Source: Gavia stellata | Taxonomy: Eukaryota; Chordata; Aves; Gaviiformes; Gaviidae | Assembly (NCBI RefSeq): GCF_030936135.1 | Contig: NC_082604.1 | Coordinates: 6,827,001 to 6,891,000, forward strand | Direction: 5' to 3' | DNA: 64,000 bases | In this document: piece after piece, positions 39,617 to 51,261 of the stretch | Numbering within the stretch: the first letter of the stretch is position 1 | Layout of the letters: each line of letters begins with the position of its first letter | Made by a program: the position numbers and the translations under genes | Notes under the pieces: model-generated | Databases searched by the model: none | What the model saw: only the letters and a program-made list of their open reading frames with translations | What the model was told of the DNA's origin: nothing

Positions 39617-40751
39617 TGTATTAGGTTTGTGTGGCAAGGTTTTGGTAGCTGGGGGCTACAGGGGTGGCTTCTGTGAGAAGCTGCTAGAAGCTTCCCCCAT
39701 GTCCGGATAGAGCCAATGCCAGCCGGCTCCAAGAGGGACCCGCCGCTGGCCAAGGCCGAGCCAATTGGTGACAGTGGTAGTGCCTCTGGCATAATAGTTA
39801 AGAAGAGGAAAAAAAAAACCTGTGCAATTGCAGCCGGAGAGAGGAGTGAGAATAGTGAGAGAAAGAACTCTGCAGACCCCAAGGTCAGAGAAGAAGGAGG
39901 GGGAGGAGGTGCTCCAGGCGCCGGAGCAGAGATTCCCCGGCAGCCCCTGATGAAGACCATGGTGAGGCAGGCTGTGCCCCTGCAGCCCATGGAGGTCCGT
40001 GGTGGACCAGATACCCACCTGCAGCCCATGGAGGACCCCACGCTGGAGCAGGTGGATGCCCAAAGGGGGCTGTGACCCATGGGAAGCTCACACTGGAGCA
40101 GGCTCCTGGCAGGACCTGTGGACCCGTGGAGAGAGAGGAGCCCACGCTGGAGCAGGTTTGCTGGCAGGACTCATGACCCCATGGGAGACCCACACTGGAG
40201 CAGTCTGTTCCTGAAGGACTGCACCCTGTGGAAGGGATCCACACTGGAGCAGTTCATGAAGAACTGCAGCCCGTCGGAAGGACTCACGTTGGAGAAGTTC
40301 ATGGAGAACTGTCTCCCGTGGGAGGGACCCCACGCTGGAGCAGGGGAAGAGCGTGAGGAGTCCTCCCCCTGGGGAGGAAGGAGCAGCAGAGACAACGTGT
40401 GATGAACTGACTGTAACCCCCATTCCCTGCCACCCTGCGCTGCTCGGGGGGAGAAGGCAGAGAATTTGGGAGTAAAGTTGAGCTCGGGAAGGAGGGAGGG
40501 GTGGGGGGAAGGTGTTTTAAGATTCAGCTTTTATTTGTCATTACCCTACTCTGATCTGATTGGTAGCAAATTAAACTAATTTCCCCAAGTCGAGCCTGGT
40601 TTGCCTGTGATGGTAAGTGCTGAGCGATCTCTCCCTGTCCTTGTCTCAACCCACGAGCCTTTTGTTATATTTTCTCTCCCCTGTCCGGCTGAGGAGGGGG
40701 AGCGATAGAGCGGCTTTGGTGTCCCTGGTGTCCCGGGATCAGCCCACCACA
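39617..40751 (+). mobile_element. Solo LTR of an avian endogenous retrovirus (family uncertain)
   Basis: From TGTATTAGG to CCACCACA (TG...CA ends), this 1.13 kb block matches, from memory, a high-copy LTR seen in many bird genomes. Recognised blocks include the GTGGCAAGGTTTTGGTAGC start, a GCCAATGCCAGCCGGCTCC block and a repeated 'CACGCTGGAGCAG' section. The 3' part has TGTGATGAACTGACTGTAACCCCC and AAATTAAACTAATTTCCCC blocks. Flanking pentamers GTCTC (39612-39616) and GACTC (40752-40756) could be a 5-bp target duplication with one change, which would suit an ERVL-like element. I see no primer-binding site, internal retroviral gene or second LTR, so recombination to a solo LTR is the simplest reading. 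The open frames inside are incidental. Confidence 0.65.
40034..40345 (+). repeat. Seven imperfect ~50-bp tandem units inside the LTR
   Basis: The phrase CACGCTGGAGCAG and its variants recur at about 40040, 40091, 40147, 40192, 40242, 40288 and 40332, spaced roughly 44 to 56 bases apart. Most are preceded by GACCC/GGACC and a CCxxTGG(G)A block. The units differ from one another, so the array is old and is probably an original part of the LTR family. Confidence 0.8.
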
Positions 40752-43700
40752 GACTCCACGAGAGGACCGGGGGATCCTGTTCCTGCGATGGCCCCTGCCA
40801 AGAGACCAAGGGACCTGAAGGCCAGCCCAGCCGTGGGCAGACTGCGCCTCCTCGCAGCAGCCCGAGGGCTTCTTCTAAATATGGACAGCAAAGGGTTTAA
40901 CAGCTTTCTCCTCAAAGCCATTTGCCAAATTCAAAAATAGTTTCAGTCAGAAAAGCAGTATTACTTTTAAAAGTTTTCTGTACCCAGGGAGGACTTTGCA
41001 CAGAAACGCTCACAGCTCCGGTGACAAAACGCTGCCCACGGGGCCACATTTCTGTGAGGAAACACTGTGGTCTTCGACATTAAACTATTTGTTTAAGCTT
41101 CCCCCACTTAGTTCGCGTTTGGTTGAGCACCAGAACATTAACACAAGTAATATAAAACCAACTGTGAGGAGGATCGAGGTACCGGGCACGCAGGCCCGAG
41201 CCAGCAGCTCCCGCCTTCCCTCAGCAGCACTGCCAGGAGCCACCACCCCAGCACGTCTGCCCACCAGCTGAGGGGACTCAGCCAGGAAACCTGCTGAATG
41301 ATGGGGGTCTTCTGATGAGCTCATTACACGCTAATTTATGCAAGCAGCCCCATACACTATGGCACAGGAGCTGAGCAGCCCTCAGCCCCGCTTGCTGCCT
41401 GGGCCCGGAGCCGTGACGGTGGCGGCCGCCAAGCCCTCAGAGGCAGGTGGCAGATACAGACAGACTTCTCCCTGCTCGAAAAAGTCACTCTTTTTGGCCA
41501 AGCCAGTGGACACCAGCAGCAGCCACCCTGCCCCATTACAGCTGCACGGGGCTGAGGTTACGCTGCCCCCAGGTTTCACAGCAAATGAACTGAACGCGCG
41601 CTGGGAGGTGCAAATATTAGAAGGCATTAATTGATTTTACAGCTTCTGCAAACAGCCCCACATGGAGCTGCCCCTCCAGCAGTCACAGCATAAAAATAAT
41701 CAAGCACTTGCTGTTAATGAAAAATCTGGGGAAAGAAGTGAACTGAAAATGTGAAGACCCACCAGGTCCCTGCGGGCAAGAACAAAGCACTGCTCTGGCA
41801 GAGGCAGCGTTTCAGAAACAGCTAGGCTGGATGAATTCAAATTGTCAAGGAGATTGATACCAAATATTTACCTTTTAGCGCAATTAAACAACTTCATCAA
41901 AAGCACTGAATGAAAGCAAAGTGCATTTCCTTTGCAAACCTCATTACAGAATTGACATGCCTTCCTCTCCCCGCTTAACATTTCAACCAACCACATCGTT
42001 ATTTGGTACCTGCTGTTATAAAGGCAGCTAGGTCTGAGTTCATTTGTTGTTTGCTCATGCATTTCATGGCCTAACACTAAAATACTGGGGTGGGGAGAAA
42101 AAGAAAGCATTTATATCCGTAACATCTTAATTGAATCTTTTTTTAAAGCTGTTATAAAGCTCAGAGAGAGATGGTCCAAAATGCTTACTGCAAACCTGCC
42201 TCATGTTTCAGAGGGGCCCAAGCTACACTGCAACTGTCCATACTTCATGTTCCTTGGAGAGGTGGATGAGCATCAGTTTTAAACGCCTCCTTTCCAAATA
42301 CTGTAAAATGCTTCTCAAAGCATTTTTATCAGACAATTCTTTTTTTTCCACTGCTCAGCAACCCAGCCTACTCCCATCAAGGGAGAAGCCCCTCCTGGCA
42401 GTGCAGGGGACCTGGCTGTCTTCAACTGAACGGAGGAAAGTGACCAAAATAGGGCAGGGGACAGAATACGCTTAATTAGCCCTCATTTCTTTCTCAGGTC
42501 CTGGGCTCAAGCAGAGGCGAGACTGACAGCTGTGACCCCTCGAACATGCAGCTATGCCTGAAATACAACTAAGTGCCTGATAAAGACCTACCTGAGGGCT
42601 GTCTCTGTGGCTCACGGGCCAGGGAGGGAGCACACAGCCAGCCAAGGCACGGGGGCTTTGGATGAGCTCAGCGCTCCTTCCCAACAGGTCGTCATCTGGC
42701 ACAACAGAGGCAAATGCGCCAGCCTGCCCCAAAATGGCTGCATTTCACCATGGCCATCCAAGTGGGTCCCAGGGGCTAACCGCATTTGCCCTGACCCTGA
42801 CCCCTGATTTAGGGAACAGTTTCACAACGACCTTGCCCACAAAGGGAAACACGTTTAAACAGTTACTGCCAGTGGCGGAGTGGGAAATCACCTGTTTGCT
42901 GTTCCCAGCCACATTCATTGCCCCAGGGAGGAGCAGGTGAACCCTCCCGCTCTGTGCCTGCCTCATTTACACCGCCGGGACCTGGGCACAAACAGGTGCT
43001 GCGTGTGGTGCCGTGGGATTTTTCCAGCATTGCTCAATAACTGGGTACACTGTCAGTTTTTAAGGAGGAGGTTGTGTTAGCACCTCAGACCCCAGCGTGC
43101 ATCGAAGACAGCATGCTGCAAGCCCTTTGCGATATGTGCCCTACAAAGGGACATGAGCCGCCCAGCAAGCTGCACGCATACAGTGCCGCATCCAAAGGGG
43201 CATTTGAAATATGTATTTAAAGCTCCCTATAACGCAGGGAGTCTTCAGTAGCACTGGGGAAGGCCAAGGATGGGGAGCGCTTTCTGAAGTTTGGAGCTAG
43301 CATCCAGCCCCCAACACCAAGCCTCCTGCTCCCTTCCTCCTCAGCTAGTCTGACAGCCTTAAATCACTCTGAGATCTTGCTAAAATCATTGCAAAACCAA
43401 AAGCAATCAGCTGCACAACCTGTGGCATGACCAAGCTGGCAGTGTGGGGCTGCCAACCCACACAGCCTCCCCTGCTTCCCCTACTAGGAGCTGGGGCTGC
43501 AGGTGGCCATGCAAAGCCAGTCACAGCTAATTTTAAAGCCAGCTTGTAGATGTAGGTCTCTGCTCATGGTTTATTCTCTCTGGGGTTTTTTGGGTGGGGT
43601 TTTTTTTTTTGGACGTTTTTGTAGGGACCTCCAGCGTTTATTCTTAGCTTGTATAACAACACAGGAGTCTGCTAGACTGCTCCCAAATATTCCACCTGCA

Positions 43701-46700
43701 AAATGATCAGTCCATTTGGAGACCAAGCTGAGCTCAGCCAAGTCATAGAAAATGCTGCCTAAAGTTGCTACTTTCAGCACTCAAAACCACAACCACAGCT
43801 GTGTCAGGTCCAAACCTTTCTTTAAAGAGCAACTCCACTGGGCTGTGTTTTCCAAATACTCCCCCACAGAGACCATGAACATGGTGCTGCTGATTTAAAT
43901 AACAGAAATGCTGCTATACATTCAAAAACACTGAGGTATAATTTTCTTTCATTTCTCAAAATCCAGCTTGCCAAATTTCTTAATGCTGTGCATTGGTAAG
44001 TCACTGCCCGCTCACCCACAGACGCTTCCCAGGCCTCCTCGGTACTGTTGGCCCCAGCCATGCCGTCAGGAGCAGGCACCCGGGGGCCAGCCGCAGGCTG
44101 TCCCCCCGAACCTCCGCAGCCTTTGCAGAGGGCAGCGCTCTGGCAATGCTGCTGACACAGAGGTGTTTTCAGAAGGCAGCCCCAGGTATCCACAGTGCCA
44201 AAGCAAGTAAGCTTATTGCTGCTTCTTTGAGTTTTAACATGCAACAATTTCTGAAGAAGGGAGAATGGCTCATGAGGATTGACTGTCGTTCTAGCAGTGG
44301 CAACCACAAAATCACCGTCTGAAAAGAGCAAGAAATGAGTTGGGGCCTGATCCAAAGCCTTTACTGTTACTTTACTGAGAACAAGTTGCTCCATGAATAA
44401 CAAATGGGGGAATGGAGTGACATCTTGGAGAAATCTCTTTAAAAGACAACAAATCTTAATTTGAGAGGTTTTCTTCAACGTTGTCTTCTTTTTTGAAACT
44501 TCTTTCCCCAGTCAGACCATGAGAATATTTCAATCATTGCATAACATGATTTCAATTCAATTCCAATACAGATCTAAAAGTTCAAGTATGAAATTACATA
44601 TTTGGCCTTTCACATTAATTAATCCAAATGAATAGAATAACGTACTGGCTTCCACTGGAGAACAAATTTGTGCTAGTGAGACCGGTTAATTAGAGCTGGC
44701 ACAAACACATTCCACATTCACTGTGAATAATAATATTCCCAGAGCAAATATTCTCAGAGCAAATATTCTCAGCAAACTTAAGGTAACATCTGATTCTTGA
44801 TTCTTCAACCCACCCATTTATTTTAAGATTTTAGCAAGAGTGAAGGAGTTGAAGTGTGGGGAATTGTCGAGCAGTCCCTGCACCGTGTGCTCTTCCTGCC
44901 TGCCTAATGCACTCAGCTGCAGCCCACCCTCTGACATGACCTGCCTACAGAAGAGGTGTGTAAGCATATATAATCAATCCCAGTTGCAAGGCTGCCTTGC
45001 ATCTTATATAATCCCTGCAGTATCCTCCTGTTGCCTCCAGCAGGCCCTTAGGCACAGCCCAGTCACAGAGAGGCTGAAGGCAAGGGCTGAGGCTCTGGGC
45101 TGTGCTGCACCGCTCCTATCTGAAGGTATTTTTTCAGGAGACGCCTCTTGGGGACTATCCCCTGCGATGGGGCACTGCCCCATGCCACTTTGCTGGGGAG
45201 AGCTCTGCCCCACAAAATCCACCTGGAAGCTGTGAGGACCCCACAGAAAAGGGACCATATGAAAGGAGACTATGGGGATGGGGAAGGTCACTTAGTGATC
45301 AGCTGAAGCTGTTGTGGAGGCAGCTCCAACCTGAATCAAGAGATTTTCCCTTAATACAGAGACTGTGAAAGCAGCAGCCACAAGCCAGCACACAGGGACA
45401 CCCAACTGCTATTTCTGCTCAGCACTTACCTCCTTACCTGCAGACACAGCAAGTCAGAGCCAGCTGCATTTCAGAGCAAGCAGGTCTAGTCCTCACGCAA
45501 AGCAGAAGTGTCCTAAGTACAAGGGGCCATGCACACAGCAGCCAGGAAAAGCAATGGCCAGTGTCACCCCATCCTAAAGTCAGTCTCGTTTTAAAAAGCA
45601 CCAGTCATTAGAAGTATCTGACACACAAGGGTGTTCATATTGTCTAACTTAGGAGACTAAGGTACGCAGAAACTCCTAAACTGAGCACTCAAAATCATCC
45701 TCTAGAGGTGTCCTTATTCTCTAGGAAGGAACGGCTCCCAATTTCAGTATGACAAGTTGGATGGTCCAAATGTCGCTCCAAGCTCCAGTTCCCTTTTCAG
45801 TCACATTGAGCCCTGCTGACAGTAAGGCTGGATACTGGATAGAAAATAAGTGACTTTTCCTGTTGGGGTAAGAAGCAAATAAATAAGAAAAAAAAAGAAA
45901 AATATTCAGATCAAACCAAAATCAGGTTCTTTATCTCAGTTCTTTCCAGCACAAAAAAAAAGAAGTAATGTTGACATTTTGGTCAACATAAATGTTTCTT
46001 TTAACACAAAATGAACAGTGTTTGTTTTATTCCCATGTTACTCGATCATTTTAATTCAGAATTTTTAGATAAAAATTGTTTCAAAACAAGAAACAAAAAC
46101 TTAATTACTAAAATATTAAAAGAAATGCTACAGCTTAACATCAGGAAGTTTAGGTGCTTCCACCCACCTTTTTATGCTACGATATTTTTTTTCCAGCTGA
46201 AAATATTCACTAAAGCTCAACCCATATTTGTTAGCGACTCTCTCCCCTCAAATCTTGCTTTCTGTTCATTTAATCCAGAAAACATTCCCTCCAATGGAGC
46301 TGCAGCACCTCGTTGATTTTACTGGGACATGAATGCCACCATCAGGAATTGTACTTACCAAAAGGACCAGAAACTGGCATTTTCCTGAGACCTGGGACAC
46401 TAACCTGGGAAGCTATTTCTGGTAGCTTATATAGCTTTTTTTCTCTGGGAAGCTGTGACAGCATCCACAATACTTACTTTTATAATGTCCTGGGTGGAAA
46501 TCAGAACGATGGCAGCAAAATTCTCGGGAACAACTTGTACATCCTAAGGCACATACATAAGTATGTGTAAAGAGTGAGAACAGGCTTTCATTAGCTTGGC
46601 ATCAATGTAATATATCAGACAGCTGTTCATGTTGAGCTAAATGGGCTGTAGTAAATTCCCAAGTAAGGACAACTGAAAGTCTTATAAACCATAATAAAAT

Positions 46701-48830
46701 GGGGACCACTCAATTTTCAGATAGGTGCGTCAGGAGCCATTTCACAGGGTAACGCTTGACAAATATTTTCATTCTTCACAGCATAAAAGTGGCCCAACAA
46801 TCCCTCTTCATGCCCAAAGCCAGAAGGCAATTTGTGGAGAGCAGCTTCCTGCCACCCGTACCAAGCCAGTGTGGGCAGCACAGCCCTTCAGACACCCAGG
46901 ACACCCTGTGGACCAGCCACCCCACATCCGTGCTGGCAGCAGGCAGCCAACCCCCGGCAGAGCTGCTGCGTGGGACGCCTGCGAGCACAGAGCTTCCCAT
47001 ACCTTGTGGCATCAGCAGGCTGGCAGTGGACAAATGTGCCCGTTGCCCATGCTTGGCTGCCCCCTCCTGAGGGACCTAGCAGCCCTCCTGTCACCTGCCC
47101 AGAAGCATATGCGACACATCAACAAGATGCAGCCATTCCCCCCACCAAAAATGGGCTCCCCATCATGCTGGTGAAAAAACTGGTCCTTCATCATCCTGCT
47201 GGAGCCTGTGTGGTCCACCACAGCTGAAACATTCTTCGTTCCAAGTCTGCAGAAATCCCAATGGGCTGCATTTCATGGCATGAGACTGGACTGGGAATGC
47301 ATCTGTAAAAGACTTGTGACAAATCAAAAGCTCATTTACATTTTAGAAGACACTGAAGTCCCTCCCTTCAACTGCTAATTTAATAGGTTTCTAGTATATT
47401 TTCTTTAAAAATCCACCAGGGTCTGGAAGCTGACGCTCCTCCAGTTAAACCAAAACTTTTGACTTACTGAGCACTGTGCCTGGCAAAGCTAAATAACAAC
47501 CCCTGAGCTGTACTGCAATATGCAAGTACTAAAAATAAAAGGTAAATTATATTAGGTGAGAGCTGCTATCACAGTGACCCATATCTTAGGGTTTCAACTG
47601 CATCTCTGCCACAGTCTTCCTAAAGCAAGCTTTATTGTCAAGCTTTTACATGTGCCACTGTTCAATCAAATAAAGCTGCCTTCTGCCAGAGAGCGCGAGC
47701 AAGATTAGGATATTTCAAGTCTCCTAAGAGCAAGAGGCAATGAACACAACCTCAAGAAATGAAAAACTGAGCAAAGAGTGAATGTTCAAATGAAAATGCA
47801 AAAATTTCACAATACAAGCTGGTTTTCTTTGCGCTGGACAAGCCTTGAGGTGGCTATGTTTAAAGGTTACTAGATTTACTGAAATGCATCAGTCATGTTC
47901 TTAGTATCAGCATTTCAGCCTTCAAAAGGCGAAAATGTCTAAAGGAGTCAGGTTCCCCGTGGGGTGATACAGAGTTGCTTCCTCAGCCCAGTGCCGACGG
48001 AAGGAGAGGGCCGTCAGGCAGAGCTGGCTGGGCCAGCCTGGGAGAAGAGGCTTTGGCAAACACAATTACTGTAAGATGCAGGTCTCTTCTGCAGAACCCC
48101 AATAACGGAAAAAGCATCCTGATACTGAGGGTTAAATGCAAAATGCAGCAAAAATATAACAAGCAAAACATGAACTTCCTCACTGACTGACTAATTTTGG
48201 AAAGAGGAATAGTCGAGTTCAGGAACAACATTCTGACACTTCCCTACCAGGACGATGAAAGAGGGCGAGAGAAAGCTCGTCAGAACACTAACAGACCCAC
48301 ATTGCTGCGTGCAGCGAGGAGAGGAGGGCCGCCCTCCGAAGGCCTGCCCTGCAGAGCTGCCCAGAAGGCAAGAGCAGGCTTAGGCCACACGCAAACGGAC
48401 AAACTTCTGCGTAGAAGTCAGGCAGCTGGAGAAGCAAGGCTGAGCGTGAAGATCAGACACTCACAAGCCACTCAAGCAGCAGAGGTGTCTTGCTGCTTCA
48501 CAGACCTCAGTCTGGCAGTGACTTCCCCACCATGGGCTGCCTTTGGGTCTCCCAGGGAAGCACAGGGACAGGGGAAAAGCCCCTCAGAGCCTGCAGGCAC
48601 AGGCAGGCTCCGACACCAGGGTGCTCAGCCATGTCCCCACGCAGCTCTCCCATCACCATGGGAAAGGGCCTCCACACCGCAGCATCCTGCCACCGCCCAG
48701 CTCCAAGATGCCACCGGGCTGACCCCTCCAGGGCGATCTGGCTGCTGCCTCCCATGCGCAACAGCTTCGTGGAGGGCATCTGCTTTTCATTCCAAACAAA
48801 CACACGCTTTACGTATCAGAGGTAAAAGAT
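40752..48830. other. Non-coding stretch downstream of ITM2C
   Basis: I see no supported gene. The GC-richer block at 41.2-41.6 kb has CGG and GCGGCCGCC islands but no clear exon. Two unusually long open frames occur, at 43822-44478 (minus, 218 codons) and 48197-48856 (plus, 219 codons). Neither has a recognisable domain or plausible membrane topology. A perfect 15-bp duplication is at 44741-44770. The stretch from 44.5 to 44.8 kb is AT-rich with scattered AATAAT motifs. Confidence 0.5.
44741..44770. repeat. Two perfect copies of a 15-bp unit
   Basis: AGAGCAAATATTCTC occurs twice in a row, followed by a partial third start (AGCAAA). It is a small slippage-type duplication. Confidence 0.85.
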
Positions 48831-48836
48831 TTTATT
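48831..48836 (-). promoter_or_regulatory. ITM2C: Possible distal polyadenylation signal of ITM2C
   Basis: TTTATT on the plus strand reads AATAAA on the minus strand. It lies about 2.3 kb after the ITM2C stop. It would give a long 3' UTR if used; the nearer hexamer at 50240-50245 is the simpler choice. Confidence 0.3.
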
Positions 48837-50239
48837 GTCCCATGGATTTTTCCTAAGAAGTAAGAGTCCTACCAGACAAAATATACAAAGCAGCTTATGT
48901 TTTCTTTCTAGACAACTGCATTCTCTTCCTGCGAAACAATGACCACGTTAGTTCACCTTAAAGAACCAAGATTTGTCCTTACAGCTGCAGGACTGCAGAG
49001 TTAGCATATTCAATGACCAGTTAATTCATGCAGAATCAGAAGGAAGGGGAAAAAGGTCTGTATGCTCACCTGAGTGCAAGCTTAGGTTCCTAAAAATGAA
49101 GAGAAACACGGGGCTTAAATTTACCAGTTTACGGAACTTCCATTAAGTGAACCAATTCTCTGACCCCTTGTCATCCACTCCACAATGAAAGGTTAGGGCT
49201 AGTAGCAAGTTATTGTTGGAAAAACACAACGCTAGAAAAGCAAATATCCCTCTGGCAGTGGGAAACTTTCCTTACCAACCTGCATGAAGTGCACATAATT
49301 TTTCATATTACATCAAGCTTAAAGCAGAATGAAACCAAAGTGTCTTCCTCTACCTGTTAAAACTTACTGTTTATAGTCAACTATGTTTACACAAAAAATA
49401 AATTCTCAGCCTCTAAGGACATACTAATTCCTATAGCATTACATGACAATTTTGATACCCTGTTTTATTTTCGCATTATTAACTCACAGTATTATTACTT
49501 AAAAGTTTTATTCTAAAATATATTCACTTTTTTTGGTTCTGCTGAGTTAGTGATTGTACTTGCATATACTTTATCCTCCTTCTTCTAAAACAACAAGCTC
49601 ATTTCAACAGATGGTGAACAAGTCCAGATTTGCTGGAAACCAATTAACAAGAATGTGCCAAGTTGAAACTCACCCCATTCTTTCAAGCCAAAAAACTGCC
49701 TGCATTTCAAGAACCTAATTAGTTTTAACTACATTTATGGAACAGACGGAAGAATATTTAATTACTTGGCAATTCTTCTGTCTGATGATCAATAGAAATG
49801 CAGTTTTGTTCACACAATTTCTCTGGAGTATATTGATCAGCTGATCTTGCCTTGTATCAATATCTGTACTACAATGGTGCCTGCAGATAATGTGATACAC
49901 GGCTGGACTACAGTAATCACTATCAAAACAACTTTCATCAGAGGAGAATACACTGTTGAAAAAAAAAAAAATTAAAAATTCTGCTTCTGCACTTGCCAGT
50001 AACTACCAGTTCTGCTGCTGACACCACTCTGTACGTAGGCACGGCACCCCATCCGCACACAGATGGGATCTCGACAACTCAGGAAGAAAGACCCGTATGA
50101 ACATAACTCATCTTTCCAGGCAAGCAGAGCTGGCCAGGACAGACACAGGGCTGGAGTAAACCACCCGGCTCCACCTGCAGCCATGGCCTATAGATGGGAC
50201 ATCAGTGGAGCTCTGGCACCTGCATCAGAGATTCACCTC

Positions 50240-50245
50240 TTTATT
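50240..50245 (-). promoter_or_regulatory. ITM2C: Candidate polyadenylation signal of ITM2C
   Basis: AATAAA on the minus strand lies about 925 bases after the ITM2C stop codon. This gives a 3' UTR of a size typical for the family. Confidence 0.45.
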
Positions 50246-51169
50246 TACTTGGGCAAAGTGACAGCAGATCTGCCCAGGATCCACAGCAGATGCAGCTATG
50301 TGTTAGAGAAAAGGCTACACAGCCTTGCACTTCACCCTCTGCTTTGTGGCTGAGGAGCAGGGACATGCTGTGTCATTCGTGTCATCCCCAGCCCACCTCG
50401 TTGCCCCTTGCCCTGGCCTCCTGCCCACCCTGAACACTCGTCAGGATACCCTGCATTGCTCAGCGGGTCACGCTGAGCCATGCCGCGTTCAGGAGACATG
50501 GTGAGGGGTGAGTCCAGGAGCCAGTCATAAAAACAACACATAGTGGTTGCTTCCGATGTTTGAAAATCAGGTCTTCAGGGGAACAGCACACAGCAAGCTG
50601 GGACCACCATAGCATGGTTTGGGCAGAAACCCTCCCACTGCTGAGGCTTCTGAATCACCCTGTCTGTAGCCTCACAACTAGTCCTTTCCTAAGTGCATCT
50701 GGTTACGTATTTCTGGTCATTACATCAGCATCAAAATGGTAACTCTCCTCTTGCACACACACCTTCTGTCCCGGTGCCAAGGCAGCCTCAAAGTACTAGA
50801 CCATCCTGAAATTGCTCAGTCAGGAAAAGAGCACCTATTTCCAGCACTCCTGTTTCTCGGCCATTCCTTCTACCCCAAACCTGCTCCCAAAAGAGATTCC
50901 CGTCCCATGGTGTGGAAGAAGCTGCATCTACTCCCAGGTTATTTTTGACCACTGTGTAAATTTAAGCCCAGCAAATGTCTCAGGTAGGTAGCAGGGAGCG
51001 AAGAGAATCCACTGTGAGGCCACAATAGACCCAAGAGATTAGAGCTGCACAAGCAGGGGCGGGATTAAAAAAATTAAGACAGATTACCATGTCTAAAGAG
51101 AAGGCTGAGAGCATGTGTGTGCATGTGTGTGCAAGCAAAGCCAAGGAAGGTTACATCTGGAGGGTGGCT
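50246..51169 (-). other. ITM2C: Likely 3' UTR of ITM2C
   Basis: Non-coding sequence runs from the ITM2C stop codon to the first canonical minus-strand AATAAA. A short TGTGTGCATG duplication lies near 51113-51133. The extent is inferred from the hexamer. Confidence 0.45.
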
Positions 51170-51261
51170 TCATGACTTTTTGCAGATAACAGTTTCGACC
51201 ACAAAAGTGTTTTCAAAGTGACGAATACGGTGACAGTTTCCAGCCTCACGTCGACTGATAC
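51170..51261 (-). CDS. ITM2C: ITM2C exon 6 (last coding exon, secreted peptide)
   Basis: The acceptor (TTCTAG) is just above 51261 and TGA is at 51172-51170. The exon enters in phase 1, completing an arginine codon begun in exon 5, and encodes 29 further residues. It starts ISRR and continues with EAGNC, RIRHFENTFVVET and ends VICKKS. In the ITM2/BRI family a furin-like protease cuts after the dibasic pair and releases the C-terminal peptide. Here that peptide would be 25 residues, with the two conserved cysteines that form its disulfide loop. The core RHFENTFVVET is diagnostic of ITM2C. Human ITM2C ends in ICGVV, so the KKS end is a difference from mammals. Confidence 0.93.

Noticed and set aside
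39716-40402. Open frames of 107-176 codons at 39.5-40.4 kb
   Set aside because: They lie within a retroviral LTR with internal tandem repeats; LTRs are non-coding and the frames arise from the repeat units.
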